Assembly: GCA_021811005.1 (NCBI GenBank)
Contig: JAJZPY010000027.1
Coordinates: 1 to 19,689, forward strand
Direction: 5' to 3'
Length of the DNA: 19,689 bases
DNA from: Pseudomonadota bacterium
GTDB taxonomy: Bacteria > Pseudomonadota > Gammaproteobacteria > Burkholderiales > Ferrovaceae
In this document: piece by piece, positions 7,621-16,136 of the stretch
Layout: the number at the start of each line of letters is the position of its first letter
How positions within the stretch are numbered: position 1 is the first letter of the stretch
Translations under genes and position numbers: made by a program
Notes under the pieces: model-generated
What the model was told of the DNA's origin: nothing
The model's input: the letters and a program-made list of their open reading frames with translations, nothing else
The model's database searches: none

Positions 7621-8040
7621 TCAGATCTGGGTCGGGGAGGACGGTGCAAAGGTCAGGGGCGGCAGTGGAATGGCAGGTGACCAACCGGGAGCGCGATGCT
7701 CCGCCAGCACATGGGTGAAAATGCCCCCGCGCACGTTCCAGCGGGCCAGCAGGCGCATGAAGCGCGGGGCCGTGGCCGCCACCAGGTCGTCCAGGATGCG
7801 GTTGGTCACCGCTTCGTGAAACGCCCCTTCATTCCTGAAGGACCACAGGTAGAGCTTGAGGCTTTTCAGCTCCACGTTGAGTGCTTCGGGAATGTAATCG
7901 AGGGTTAGCCAGGCAAAATCAGGCTGTCCTGTCTTGGGGCACAGGCAGGTGAACTCCGGGAGTTCCATGTGGATCAGGTAGTCCCTTCCCGGGTTCGGGT
8001 TCGGGAAAGTCTCCAAGGTTCGGCTGGGTTGCGAGGCCAT
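7621..8040 (-). CDS. queF: NADPH-dependent 7-cyano-7-deazaguanine reductase (short QueF)
   Basis: Reduces preQ0 to preQ1 with NADPH in the queuosine tRNA-modification pathway. 139 residues, a single T-fold domain (the short, YkvM-like class) rather than the two-domain E. coli form. It has ETFPNPNPGRDY (10-21), then EFTCLCPKTGQPDF (29-42), where C34 is the nucleophile that forms the thioimide and D41 the proton donor; C32 is an additional Cys. The QueF motif VELKSLKLYLWSFRN (56-70) and FHEAVTNRI follow. First gene of the minus-strand block; its ATG faces smc across 67 bp. AGGA occurs about 12 bases upstream of the ATG. Confidence 0.96.
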   Translation of the reverse strand: MASQPSRTLETFPNPNPGRDYLIHMELPEFTCLCPKTGQPDFAWLTLDYIPEALNVELKSLKLYLWSFRNEGAFHEAVTNRILDDLVAATAPRFMRLLARWNVRGGIFTHVLAEHRAPGWSPAIPLPPLTFAPSSPTQI

Positions 8041-8069
8041 TGGGGAGTCGTCCTATTATCGGGTAAAAT
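8040..8069 (+). promoter_or_regulatory. Putative sigma-70 promoter for smc
   Basis: TTGGGG at 8040-8045 and TAAAAT at 8064-8069, 18 bases apart, would start transcription near 8076 and give a leader of about 30 nt before the TTG start. TATTAT at 8054-8059 is an alternative -10. The call rests on box similarity and on the need for a promoter in this short divergent gap. Confidence 0.4.
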
Positions 8070-8107
8070 CCTCGCATTCTAAACTTCTTTTGTCCATTGG
8101 CGCTCAA
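8041..8107. other. Divergent spacer between queF and smc
   Basis: This 67-bp AT-richer gap must carry promoters in both directions unless transcripts start inside the flanking genes. Besides the plus-strand boxes listed separately, the minus strand has GATAAT (reverse complement of 8055-8060) with TTTAGA (8078-8083) 17 bases upstream. A start from that promoter would leave almost no leader for queF, so the assignment is weak. No hairpin terminator or operator-like palindrome is seen. Confidence 0.5.
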
Positions 8108-11100
8108 TTGCACCTTAAACACATCAAACTTGCGGGCTTCAAATCCTTTGCCGAACCCACCCAGATTCCGGTTCCTGGAAAACTGGTGGGGGTGGTCGGG
8201 CCAAACGGATGCGGAAAATCCAACGTGATCGATGCCGTGCGCTGGGTGCTTGGGGAATCCCAGGCGCGCCACTTGCGCGGTGAAACGCTGCAGGACGTGA
8301 TTTTTGGCGGAACGGCAGATCGCAAGCCGCAGGGTCGTGCCAGCGTCGAACTGGTGTTCGACAACACCGATGGCCGGGCGCCCGGACAATGGTCCCAGTA
8401 CGCTGAAATCGCCGTGCGGCGGGTTCTTGCGCGCGACGGCGTGTCCAACTACTACATCAACAACGTGCACGTGCGCCGGCGCGACGTGCAGGACATATTC
8501 ATGGGCACGGGGTTGGGCCCGAGGGCTTATGCCATTGTCGAACAGGGGATGATTTCGCGCATCGTCGAATCAAAGCCTGAAGAGATCCGGGTGTTTCTGG
8601 AGGAGGCGGCCGGCATTTCCCGTTACAAGGACCGTCGCCGCGAAACCGAACTTCGGCTGCAGGACACGCGGGGTCACCTGACCCGGACGGAAGACATCAC
8701 GCGTGAGCTGGCACAGCAGATCGAGAAGCTCATCGGGCAGGCGGAAGTGGCGGGCCAGTGGCGCGCCCTTCAGGATGACCTGGCGCGCGCGCAGAACCTC
8801 TTGCTGTTCTCCCGCAAACGCGATGCCGAAGCGAGCCGGACTCGGGCCCAGCGCGACATCGAAAAAAACCAGGTGGAACTGGAAGCGGCCATTGCCGGCT
8901 TGCGTGAACTGGAACGGCGCATCGAGGAGCAGCGTGCTGCGCACTATGGCGCAAGCGATACCCTCAACAACGCGCAAGGGTCCCTGTATCAGGCCAATGC
9001 GGAAGTGTCCCAGGCGGAAAGCCGCCTGCAGTCCTTGCGCAACGAACGCCGTCGCCTGGAAGGCGAGGTGGGCCGCCTGGAACAGGAAATCGGCGAGGAC
9101 CGTCACCGGATGGAAGCGGATCAGGCTTCCCTCGCCCGCCTGCAGGAAGAATTGCAGCGGGCCCAGGAACTGGTTCGGGTGGCGACCGCACGACTTGCCC
9201 AGGAACGCGAATCCTGGCCGGTCGCGGAAGCGCAGAGCAAGGCCCGGCGCCAGGCCCTCGACCAGGCACGACAGGGGGAAAGCCGGATTCAGGGAAAGAT
9301 CAGTGCCGCCCGTTCCGAACGCACTGCATCCGAGCGGTTGCAGGCCCAGCTCGGAGAGCGGCGTGCCCGGCTGGAAGCGGAGCGGAGCCAGTGGGTGGCT
9401 CCCGATACCCGCCGTCTCGATGGCCTCGGCTCGCGACTGCGCGAGACTGAAGTGAGCTGTTCCATCCTTGAGGCCGCCCGCCTGGCCGCGCATGCCCGGG
9501 TGCAGCGCTGCGAAAGTACTTTTGCCGAAGTCCGCGAGCAGGCCGATGTCGCCCAGCGCGAACGAAACCGGCTGGAAGCGGAAACGGTTGCGCTGGAATC
9601 CCTTCAGGCCAAACTGGGAGTGAAGGAACGGACCCAGGAGCTGGTGCGCCGGCATGGGCTGTCCGATCTGCCCATGTTCTGGCAGGGCATTGAAGTGGCT
9701 TCCGGCTGGGAACCTGCGGTGGAGGCGGTGCTGGGCGCTCGCTTGCACGCGTTCCAGGGTGAAGATGCCGGACGCATGGCGCAATGGTCCGCTGATGAAA
9801 TTCCGGCCGGGATTGCCCTTTTCAGACCGCAAGACGCGGGTTCCGGAACAAGGGCGGTGGAAGCGCCGCCAGGATCGGAGCCCCTGCGCCAGTTCGTGAC
9901 GGTCCGCAACGGGCGTTGCGAAGGGGCCCTGGAAACCTGGATGCATGGCATTTTTGCCGTGACGGAGTTGCGTGAGGCGCTGGCGCAAGCCCCCCATCTG
10001 GCTGCCGGGGTCGTTCTGGTGACACCGGATGGCCATCTGATCGATCGTCATTCGGTTTTGTTTTTTGCTCCACGCGACGAGTTTCACGGCGCCCTTTCCC
10101 GCGCGCGCGAAATCGAAATGCGGCGCGCCGAGCTCGAGAAACAGGCAGGCCGCTGTGCCGCGCTCGACCAAGCACGCGCGAACGCCGAATCATTCCTTGC
10201 GGCAAGTCGTGCCGAACAGGCCGAAGCGGACAAGCGGCTGCGCGAGGCGGAGGCGGCCCGCCATGCGCTGGACGTGGAACGGACGCGCCTGCAGGGCCAG
10301 ATCGAGCGGCATCAGCAGCGGGTTCTTCAGGTGCAGGATGAACTGGCCGAGGTGGAACGGCAGGAAACCCTGGAACGCGAACGGCAGCAACGCCACCAGA
10401 CCCTGTTGTCGGAAGCCGAGCAGGAGTCGGTTGCCGCCCGGGAAGAACTGGTATCGCTGGATCAAGCCTGGCGGGAAGCGGAACAAGGGCGGGAAATGCG
10501 ACGCAATGCCCTGCAGACGGCAGAAAAGGCGCTGCAGGAAGCAGGCTTCATGGAAAAGTCCGCGGGCGAACGCATTGCCCATCTGGAAGACACTCGTCGC
10601 GCGGCCATGGAACGGCTGGCTCAACGCGAGCCGCGACTGCAAGCCTTGCACGAAGAGCTGGCCGGAACCCAGGAAGCACCCCTGGCAGAAGCACTGCAAG
10701 CGGCGTTGGCGCGGCGGACTGTCTGCGAACAGGGTCTTTCGGACGCGCGCGTGGCGCTCGATGCGTTGGCGGCCGAGCTGCGGGAGCTGGAAGAGCAGCG
10801 GCTGGCCGTGCAGCAGCGCCAGGAGCCGTTGCGCGCCAAGCTCGAAGAGCTGCGCCTGCGCGAGCAGGAAGCCCGGCTCAACGTGGAGCGTGCCCAGGAA
10901 AGCCTGGTGGCCAACCAGGCCGACGAGGCCGCCTTGGCCGACCTCCTGGAAAAAGGGGTGCGCAGCAGCGCCCTGCAGTCGGAAATTGACAGTCTCAATG
11001 AACGCATCGCCGCCCTGGGTGCCGTGAATCTTGCCGCCTTGGCCGAGCTGGAAGCCGCGCGCGAACGCAAGACCTGGCTCGATTCCCAGATGGCGGACCT

Positions 11101-11638
11101 GCGCGCCGCGGTGGAAACGCTGGAAAATGCCATGCGCAAGATCGATCGGGAAACCCGTGACCAGCTGAAGGAAACATTCGAGCGCGTGAATGCCAGTTTC
11201 AGCACGCTGTTTCCCACCCTGTTTGGCGGCGGTCACGCCCGCATCGAATTGACGGGGGACGAAATTCTTGATGCGGGTGTTCAAATCGTGGCGCAACCCC
11301 CGGGCAAGAAGACCACATCGATCCATCTGCTGTCGGGTGGTGAAAAGGCGCTGACGGCCCTGTCGCTGGTGTTTTCCCTGTTCCAGCTCAATCCGGCACC
11401 GTTTTGCCTGCTCGACGAAGTGGATGCGCCGCTGGACGACACCAACACGGAGCGGTTTGTGAGGCTGGTCCAGAAAATGGCCGAACAAACCCAGTTTCTG
11501 TTCATCACGCACAACAAGATCGCCATGGAAATGGCGGAACAGCTGGTCGGAATCACCATGGCGGAATCCGGTGTCTCGCGCATGGTGGCCGTGGATATCG
11601 AGGAAGCTATTCGCATGGCAGAAAGTGTCGCTGCCTGA
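8108..11638 (+). CDS. smc: Chromosome partition protein SMC
   Basis: ATPase core of SMC-ScpAB, which extrudes and aligns chromosomal DNA. 1176 residues, full length for bacterial SMC. Walker A GPNGCGKS is at residues 31-38, followed by NVIDAVRWVLGES. A coiled-coil arm rich in Glu/Arg/Gln/Leu covers about 170-510, the hinge about 515-655 (LPMFWQGIEV to HLIDRHSVLFF), the return coil about 660-1020. The ABC signature LSGGEKALTAL starts at 1075, and Walker B CLLDEVDAPLDD has D1103 and E1104. Start: TTG at 8108 gives MHLKHIKLAGFKSFAEPT, which lines up with the family N-terminus; no ATG exists there. A TTG at 8090 would add six residues. No Shine-Dalgarno sequence is visible for either, suggesting modest translation. 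Confidence 0.97.
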   Translation: MHLKHIKLAGFKSFAEPTQIPVPGKLVGVVGPNGCGKSNVIDAVRWVLGESQARHLRGETLQDVIFGGTADRKPQGRASVELVFDNTDGRAPGQWSQYAEIAVRRVLARDGVSNYYINNVHVRRRDVQDIFMGTGLGPRAYAIVEQGMISRIVESKPEEIRVFLEEAAGISRYKDRRRETELRLQDTRGHLTRTEDITRELAQQIEKLIGQAEVAGQWRALQDDLARAQNLLLFSRKRDAEASRTRAQRDIEKNQVELEAAIAGLRELERRIEEQRAAHYGASDTLNNAQGSLYQANAEVSQAESRLQSLRNERRRLEGEVGRLEQEIGEDRHRMEADQASLARLQEELQRAQELVRVATARLAQERESWPVAEAQSKARRQALDQARQGESRIQGKISAARSERTASERLQAQLGERRARLEAERSQWVAPDTRRLDGLGSRLRETEVSCSILEAARLAAHARVQRCESTFAEVREQADVAQRERNRLEAETVALESLQAKLGVKERTQELVRRHGLSDLPMFWQGIEVASGWEPAVEAVLGARLHAFQGEDAGRMAQWSADEIPAGIALFRPQDAGSGTRAVEAPPGSEPLRQFVTVRNGRCEGALETWMHGIFAVTELREALAQAPHLAAGVVLVTPDGHLIDRHSVLFFAPRDEFHGALSRAREIEMRRAELEKQAGRCAALDQARANAESFLAASRAEQAEADKRLREAEAARHALDVERTRLQGQIERHQQRVLQVQDELAEVERQETLERERQQRHQTLLSEAEQESVAAREELVSLDQAWREAEQGREMRRNALQTAEKALQEAGFMEKSAGERIAHLEDTRRAAMERLAQREPRLQALHEELAGTQEAPLAEALQAALARRTVCEQGLSDARVALDALAAELRELEEQRLAVQQRQEPLRAKLEELRLREQEARLNVERAQESLVANQADEAALADLLEKGVRSSALQSEIDSLNERIAALGAVNLAALAELEAARERKTWLDSQMADLRAAVETLENAMRKIDRETRDQLKETFERVNASFSTLFPTLFGGGHARIELTGDEILDAGVQIVAQPPGKKTTSIHLLSGGEKALTALSLVFSLFQLNPAPFCLLDEVDAPLDDTNTERFVRLVQKMAEQTQFLFITHNKIAMEMAEQLVGITMAESGVSRMVAVDIEEAIRMAESVAA

Positions 11639-11650
11639 CGGGGGACTTGG

Positions 11651-12691
11651 ATGAGCGAGTTGCAGACGGGTTTGGCGTTGCTGGGCGCCGCGTTGATCGC
11701 GGGCATTTTCGTGTTTAGCCGGATCCAGGAATTCCGCTACCGCCGCATGGCTGAGCAGGTATTGCCCGATACCGGAACGGATGTCCTGATGGAAGGCGAT
11801 GCGCCACCGGTGCGCAGCGAACCCGGTTTTTCAGAGCCGGTGTCACTCCAGGAAAGACTGCCGGAAACGGCTGCGCCTGATCCCGCCGTGGAATTTACCG
11901 TTGTGTTGCGCGGCACCCACCCCGCCAGCGCGGGGCAGTTGTGGCAGGCCCTGATTGCCGCTGCCGTCACCACGCGCCACGTGCGCTGGGCGGGCCTGGA
12001 AGGGGCTGCGGGCCGCTGGTCGACCGTCACAGGGCCGTCCGAACACCGTTTTGACGCATTTGCCGGCATGCTGCAACTGGCAAGCCGCAGCGGTCCTGTC
12101 AACGAAACGAAGCTCGCGCTGTTTTCCGAAGAGATGCAGGCTGTGGCCCGCGAGCTGCAATGGACGGCGGAAAGCCCTGACCTGCAGAACGCCTTGGCGA
12201 CGGCTGAAGCGCTGGATCGTTTTTGTGCCAAAGTGGATGTGCTGATCGGCATGAACGTGATGTTTGCCGAAGGTCGCGAACCGCCAGCCAGGCAGGTGCG
12301 CGAACGGGCCGAACGGGAAGGGCTTGCGCTGGGGGAAGACGGGGTATTCCACGCCTTCGACGACCGGCAGCGCAACCGTTTTACCCTCGCACATCGGGAT
12401 GGCCTGCCTTTTCTGGACATGGAGGAGGATTTCACGCCAGTGCCTGGCGTGACCTTCCTGCTGGACGTGCCGCGCGTGCGGGATGCGCATACGGCCCTGA
12501 CGGACCTGTTTGCCATGGCCGATCGCCTGGCGCAGGGGCTGGGAGGGCGGCTGGTGGATGACAACGGGGCTACTCTGGGCCCCCGCCAGTTGGTTGCCAT
12601 CCAGAAACAGCTGTCGGATATCCTGCATCAGATGGACAGACAGGGCGTGCCTGCAGGCAGCGACCTCGCGCTGCGGCTTTTTTCAAACTGA
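11651..12691 (+). CDS. zipA: ZipA-like cell division protein with FtsZ-binding domain
   Basis: 346 residues. Residues 7-23 (GLALLGAALIAGIFVFS) form one membrane segment followed by a basic RYRR, giving the N-out, C-in topology of ZipA, which anchors FtsZ to the inner membrane. An acidic/Pro linker covers about 35-78. The C-terminal part (about 197-330) fits the ZipA FtsZ-binding fold: LGEDGVFHAFDDRQRNRFTLAH, PGVTFLLDVPRV, ADRLAQGLGGRLVDDNGATL. Residues 80-197 are an extra, apparently folded region where E. coli ZipA has a Pro/Gln-rich linker. GGGGGA (11640-11645) is a good ribosome binding site 5 bases before the ATG. It lies between smc (12-bp gap) and ligA (1-bp TGATG overlap), the place where betaproteobacterial ZipA-like genes are found. 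Distant from E. coli ZipA, so the function is inferred. Confidence 0.82.
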   Translation: MSELQTGLALLGAALIAGIFVFSRIQEFRYRRMAEQVLPDTGTDVLMEGDAPPVRSEPGFSEPVSLQERLPETAAPDPAVEFTVVLRGTHPASAGQLWQALIAAAVTTRHVRWAGLEGAAGRWSTVTGPSEHRFDAFAGMLQLASRSGPVNETKLALFSEEMQAVARELQWTAESPDLQNALATAEALDRFCAKVDVLIGMNVMFAEGREPPARQVRERAEREGLALGEDGVFHAFDDRQRNRFTLAHRDGLPFLDMEEDFTPVPGVTFLLDVPRVRDAHTALTDLFAMADRLAQGLGGRLVDDNGATLGPRQLVAIQKQLSDILHQMDRQGVPAGSDLALRLFSN

Positions 12692-14718
12692 TGACGCATA
12701 CCGGCCCAGCAGAGCGCGCACGGGGCTTGCGCGAGGCGATCGACCTTTACAACTACCAGTATTACGTTCTTGATGCGCCCACGGTTCCGGACGCAGAGTA
12801 CGACCGCCTGTTTCGGGCGTTGCAGGAACTGGAGGCGGCGCATCCGGAACTGCGCACTTTGGAATCCCCCACACAACGGGTGGGTTCCACCCCGCGCGAA
12901 GGTTTTAAGGAAGTCAGGCACCCTGTTCCGATGTTGAGCCTCAACAACGGTTTTTCCGAAGAGGATGTGCTGCATTTCGATCGCAGGGTGCGGGAAGCGC
13001 TGGACCGTGAAATCGTGGACTATGCCTGCGAGCCCAAATTCGACGGGCTTGCCGTGAGCCTGGTCTACCGGCATGGCCGGCTGGTGGAAGGCAGTACCCG
13101 CGGAGACGGGGAAACGGGCGAGGACGTGACCGCCAACCTTCGCACCATCAGGGCGATTCCGCTGCAGCTGCCGGTGGCAGCGCCCCCTCCCGTTCTGGAA
13201 GTGCGCGGCGAAGTGCTGATGGAAAAGCGCGATTTTCAGGCGCTCAACCAGGCACAGGCCGCACGCGGGGAAAAACTGTTCGTCAATCCGCGCAATGCGG
13301 CCGCTGGTGCTCTGCGCCAGCTGGACCCGGCGCTGACCGCGTTGCGACCCCTGTCTTTTTTTGCCTACGGCGTGGGAGAAATCGAAGGCTGGCCCTTGCC
13401 CGCGACCCAGAGCGAGCTCATGGAACGCCTGTCGCAGCTGCGTTTCCCGGTTCCTGCGGAACGTGCCGTAGTGCAGGGGGCGGCCGGGCTGCTCGGCTAT
13501 TTTGAGCGGATGTCCCGCATGCGAGCCGCCTTGCGCTATGACATCGACGGCGTCGTATACAAGGTCAACGGGTTTGAGCAGCAGCAGGCGCTCGGCTTTG
13601 TGTCCCGCGCCCCGCGTTTCGCCCTGGCCCACAAGTTTCCGGCGGAAGAAGCGTTGAGCGAGATTCTGGACATCGACGTGCAGGTTGGCCGCACGGGCGC
13701 CTTGACGCCCGTGGCGCGCCTGAAGCCCGTTTTTGTCGGGGGGGTGACCGTGACCAATGCCACGCTCCATAACGAGGACGAAATCCGGCGCAAGGATATC
13801 CGCATCGGAGACCAGGTGTGGGTGCGGCGCGCCGGCGATGTGATTCCCGAAGTGGTGTCTGCCGTGCTGGACCAGCGGCCACCCCATGCCCGCGCGTTCA
13901 TCATGCCGACCCATTGCCCGGTGTGCGGCAGCAAGGTGGTGCGCACGGAAGGGGAAGCGGTCAGCCGATGCAGCGGGGGGTTGTATTGTCCTGCCCAGCG
14001 CAAGCAGGCGCTGTTGCACTTTGCCCAGCGAAGGGCCATGGATATCGACGGGCTGGGAGAAAAGCTGGTCGATCAGCTCGTGGGTGGTGGTCTGGTGCGC
14101 ACGCCACCAGACCTGTACGGACTCAACCTGCAAATTCTGGCCGGCCTGCCGCGCATGGGTGAAAAATCGGCCGCCAACCTGCTGGAAGCCATTGACCGGA
14201 GCCGGGAAACGACGCTGGCCCGTTTCATTTTTGCGCTGGGCATCCGCAACGTGGGCGAAACCACGGCGCGCGACCTGGCGCGCCATTTTGGCGACCTGCC
14301 GCCCCTGTTGTCTGCTGCCCAGGATGCCTTGCAGCAGGTGCCGGAAGTGGGGCCGGTGGTTGCCCAGTCGATCCGCGATTTTCTGGACGAGGCCCACAAT
14401 CGCGAAGTGATCGAACGGCTGGTGGCCTGTGGCATCCATTGGCCATCGGCAGCTCCGCGGACGCCAAGGGCACAGCCGCTGGCAGGGCTCACGCTGGTGC
14501 TGACCGGAACCCTGACTCATTTGAGTCGTGATCAGGCGCGCGCTAGAATCGAACATGCCGGAGGGAAAGTGGCCGGCAGTGTTTCCAAGCGCACGGCCTA
14601 CGTGGTGGCGGGCACTGACCCGGGTGGCAAGCTGCAGCAAGCGCTGGAGCTTGGCGTGCCGGTATTGGACGAATCGCAGCTGCTGTCGCTGCTGAACCAG
14701 GATCTTTCCGAATCATGA
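12691..14718 (+). CDS. ligA: NAD-dependent DNA ligase
   Basis: Seals nicks in duplex DNA with NAD+ in replication and repair. 675 residues, full length. The N-terminal Ia domain has the NAD-binding YNYQYYVLDAP and PDAEYDRL. The adenylation site KFDG has nucleophile Lys116 (in CEPKFDGLAVSL), followed by STRGDGETGEDVT and VRGEVLM. The OB fold follows (LTPVARLKPV), then a Cys4 zinc finger at C409, C412, C427 and C433, a helix-hairpin-helix domain (DIDGLGEKLVDQL onward), and a C-terminal BRCT domain (about 595-670). All catalytic features are present. ATG at 12691 overlaps the zipA-like stop by one base; TGA overlaps the galU ATG by 4 bp (ATGA). Confidence 0.98.
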   Translation: MTHTGPAERARGLREAIDLYNYQYYVLDAPTVPDAEYDRLFRALQELEAAHPELRTLESPTQRVGSTPREGFKEVRHPVPMLSLNNGFSEEDVLHFDRRVREALDREIVDYACEPKFDGLAVSLVYRHGRLVEGSTRGDGETGEDVTANLRTIRAIPLQLPVAAPPPVLEVRGEVLMEKRDFQALNQAQAARGEKLFVNPRNAAAGALRQLDPALTALRPLSFFAYGVGEIEGWPLPATQSELMERLSQLRFPVPAERAVVQGAAGLLGYFERMSRMRAALRYDIDGVVYKVNGFEQQQALGFVSRAPRFALAHKFPAEEALSEILDIDVQVGRTGALTPVARLKPVFVGGVTVTNATLHNEDEIRRKDIRIGDQVWVRRAGDVIPEVVSAVLDQRPPHARAFIMPTHCPVCGSKVVRTEGEAVSRCSGGLYCPAQRKQALLHFAQRRAMDIDGLGEKLVDQLVGGGLVRTPPDLYGLNLQILAGLPRMGEKSAANLLEAIDRSRETTLARFIFALGIRNVGETTARDLARHFGDLPPLLSAAQDALQQVPEVGPVVAQSIRDFLDEAHNREVIERLVACGIHWPSAAPRTPRAQPLAGLTLVLTGTLTHLSRDQARARIEHAGGKVAGSVSKRTAYVVAGTDPGGKLQQALELGVPVLDESQLLSLLNQDLSES

Positions 14719-15584
14719 AACCAATCAAGAAAGCCGTATTCCCCGTGGCGGGCATGGGCAGCCGTTTCCTGCCGGCCACCAAGGCGAGTCCCAAGGAAAT
14801 GTTGCCGATCGTGGACAAGCCGCTCATTCAGTATGCGGCCGAAGAGGCCGTGGCCGCCGGCATCACGGAACTGATTTTCGTGACCGGCCGCGGCAAGCGG
14901 GCCATCGAAGACCATTTCGACAAAGCTTACGAACTGGAAGTCGAGCTGGAACAGAGAGGGAAAACACGGTTGCTGGAACAGGTGAGAAACCTGCTTCCGC
15001 CCGGCGTCAGTTGCGCTTACGTGCGCCAGGCGGAAGCGCTCGGTCTGGGGCACGCCATTTTGTGTGCCGAGCCGCTCGTGGGGGACGATCCTTTCGCGGT
15101 GCTGCTGGCTGACGATCTGATCGATGCCAAGGTTTCGGTCTTGCAGCAAATGGTGGCGCTCTACGAAAAAACCGGCGCTTCCGTGTTGGGGGTCCAGCAG
15201 GTTCCCCGGGAACAGACCCGGCAGTACGGGATCGTGAAAACGGAAACGACCGGAAACCTGCAGCAAATCGTCGGCATCGTGGAAAAACCCAGTCCGGAAG
15301 AAGCCCCTTCCAATCTTGGTGTTGTCGGGCGCTACCTGCTGACCCCCGGAATTTTCGACAAATTGCGCGGCGTGCGTCCTGGCGCGGGCGGGGAAATCCA
15401 GCTGACTGATGGCATTGCAGCCCTCCTGCCCCAGGAAAAGGTGCTGGCGTTGCCCTTCGATGGCGTTCGTTACGACTGCGGCAGCAAGCTGGGTTACCTG
15501 AAGGCCACGGTTGCCTATGGCGTGCGCCACGAGGAAGCCGGCGCCGAATTCCGTTCCTGGCTGGCACACTCCGGGCTGTTTTGA
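14715..15584 (+). CDS. galU: UTP-glucose-1-phosphate uridylyltransferase
   Basis: Makes UDP-glucose from UTP and glucose-1-phosphate for cell-envelope and exopolysaccharide sugars. 289 residues, normal. The nucleotide-binding start is PVAGMGSRFLPATK (10-23) with PKEMLPIVDKPLIQY (26-40). FVTGRGKRAIEDHFD, LGHAILCAEPLVGDDPFAVLLADD and GGEIQLTDGI follow in the family order. Start by ATGA overlap with ligA, and AGGATC lies upstream within ligA. One base separates its stop from the def ATG. No sugar-pathway genes adjoin it here, so its place in a DNA-maintenance operon appears to be a matter of co-expression rather than pathway. Confidence 0.96.
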   Translation: MKPIKKAVFPVAGMGSRFLPATKASPKEMLPIVDKPLIQYAAEEAVAAGITELIFVTGRGKRAIEDHFDKAYELEVELEQRGKTRLLEQVRNLLPPGVSCAYVRQAEALGLGHAILCAEPLVGDDPFAVLLADDLIDAKVSVLQQMVALYEKTGASVLGVQQVPREQTRQYGIVKTETTGNLQQIVGIVEKPSPEEAPSNLGVVGRYLLTPGIFDKLRGVRPGAGGEIQLTDGIAALLPQEKVLALPFDGVRYDCGSKLGYLKATVAYGVRHEEAGAEFRSWLAHSGLF

Positions 15585-15585
15585 G

Positions 15586-16122
15586 ATGGCGGTGAAGGAC
15601 GTTTTGCGGATGGGACATCCCCTGCTGCTGCAGCAGGCGGCCCCCATTACGCGCTTCGACACGCCCGAGCTGCATGCGCTGCTCGAGGACATGCGCGATA
15701 CCATGGCGCATCTTGACGGTGCGGGACTTGCCGCGCCGCAAATCGGCGTGAGCCTGCAGGTGGTCATTTTCGGAGTCGATTCCAACCCGCGTTATCCGGA
15801 TGCCGAGGCAGTGCCGATGACGGTGCTGATCAACCCCGAGCTCACGGTACTGGACGATACGCAGGAAGAAGGCTGGGAAGGCTGTCTCTCGGTGCCCGGG
15901 TTTCGGGGCGTGGTGCCTCGCTACACCCGGCTGCGCTACCGGGGATACGACGAACTGGGGCGGTTGATAGACCGTACAGCGGAAGGGTTTCATGCGCGGG
16001 TGGTGCAGCACGAGTGCGACCATCTCATCGGGGTGCTCTACCCCATGCGCGTGCGCGATTTCAGCCGTTTTGGATTCACTGACGTGCTTTTTCCGGGATT
16101 GGCGGCGAACCGGGACGACTGA
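15586..16122 (+). CDS. def: Peptide deformylase (Def2-like)
   Basis: Metalloenzyme that removes the formyl group from the initiator Met of nascent proteins. 178 residues. All three motifs are intact: GAGLAAPQIG (45-54), EGCLSVP (98-104) with metal ligand C100, and HECDH (142-146) with ligands H142 and H146 and catalytic E143. The insert GVDSNPRYPDAEAVP (63-77) and the ending RDFSRFGFTDVLFP resemble the second deformylase of betaproteobacteria as I remember it rather than the def found beside fmt. Start ATG at 15586, one base after the galU stop; upstream in-frame sequence lies in galU. Last gene of the smc block; 14 bp separate it from the convergent glnD end, with no terminator visible. Confidence 0.95.
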   Translation: MAVKDVLRMGHPLLLQQAAPITRFDTPELHALLEDMRDTMAHLDGAGLAAPQIGVSLQVVIFGVDSNPRYPDAEAVPMTVLINPELTVLDDTQEEGWEGCLSVPGFRGVVPRYTRLRYRGYDELGRLIDRTAEGFHARVVQHECDHLIGVLYPMRVRDFSRFGFTDVLFPGLAANRDD

Positions 16123-16136
16123 GTCTTTCGGCAGCC

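Noticed and set aside
10201..11100. Repetitive-looking Glu/Arg/Gln/Ala coding sequence as a repeat array
   Set aside because: It is ordinary low-complexity coiled coil of SMC, with no exact or regular nucleotide repeat unit.
8570..11512. Two long minus-strand open frames opposite smc (8570-10171 and 10190-11512)
   Set aside because: Composition and phase are those of antisense frames of a Glu/Arg/Leu-rich coiled-coil gene; smc is complete on the plus strand.
12628..14640. A 670-codon open frame on the minus strand opposite ligA
   Set aside because: It is the mirror of a GC-rich coding frame; ligA on the plus strand has every expected motif, and the antisense product shows no recognisable domain.
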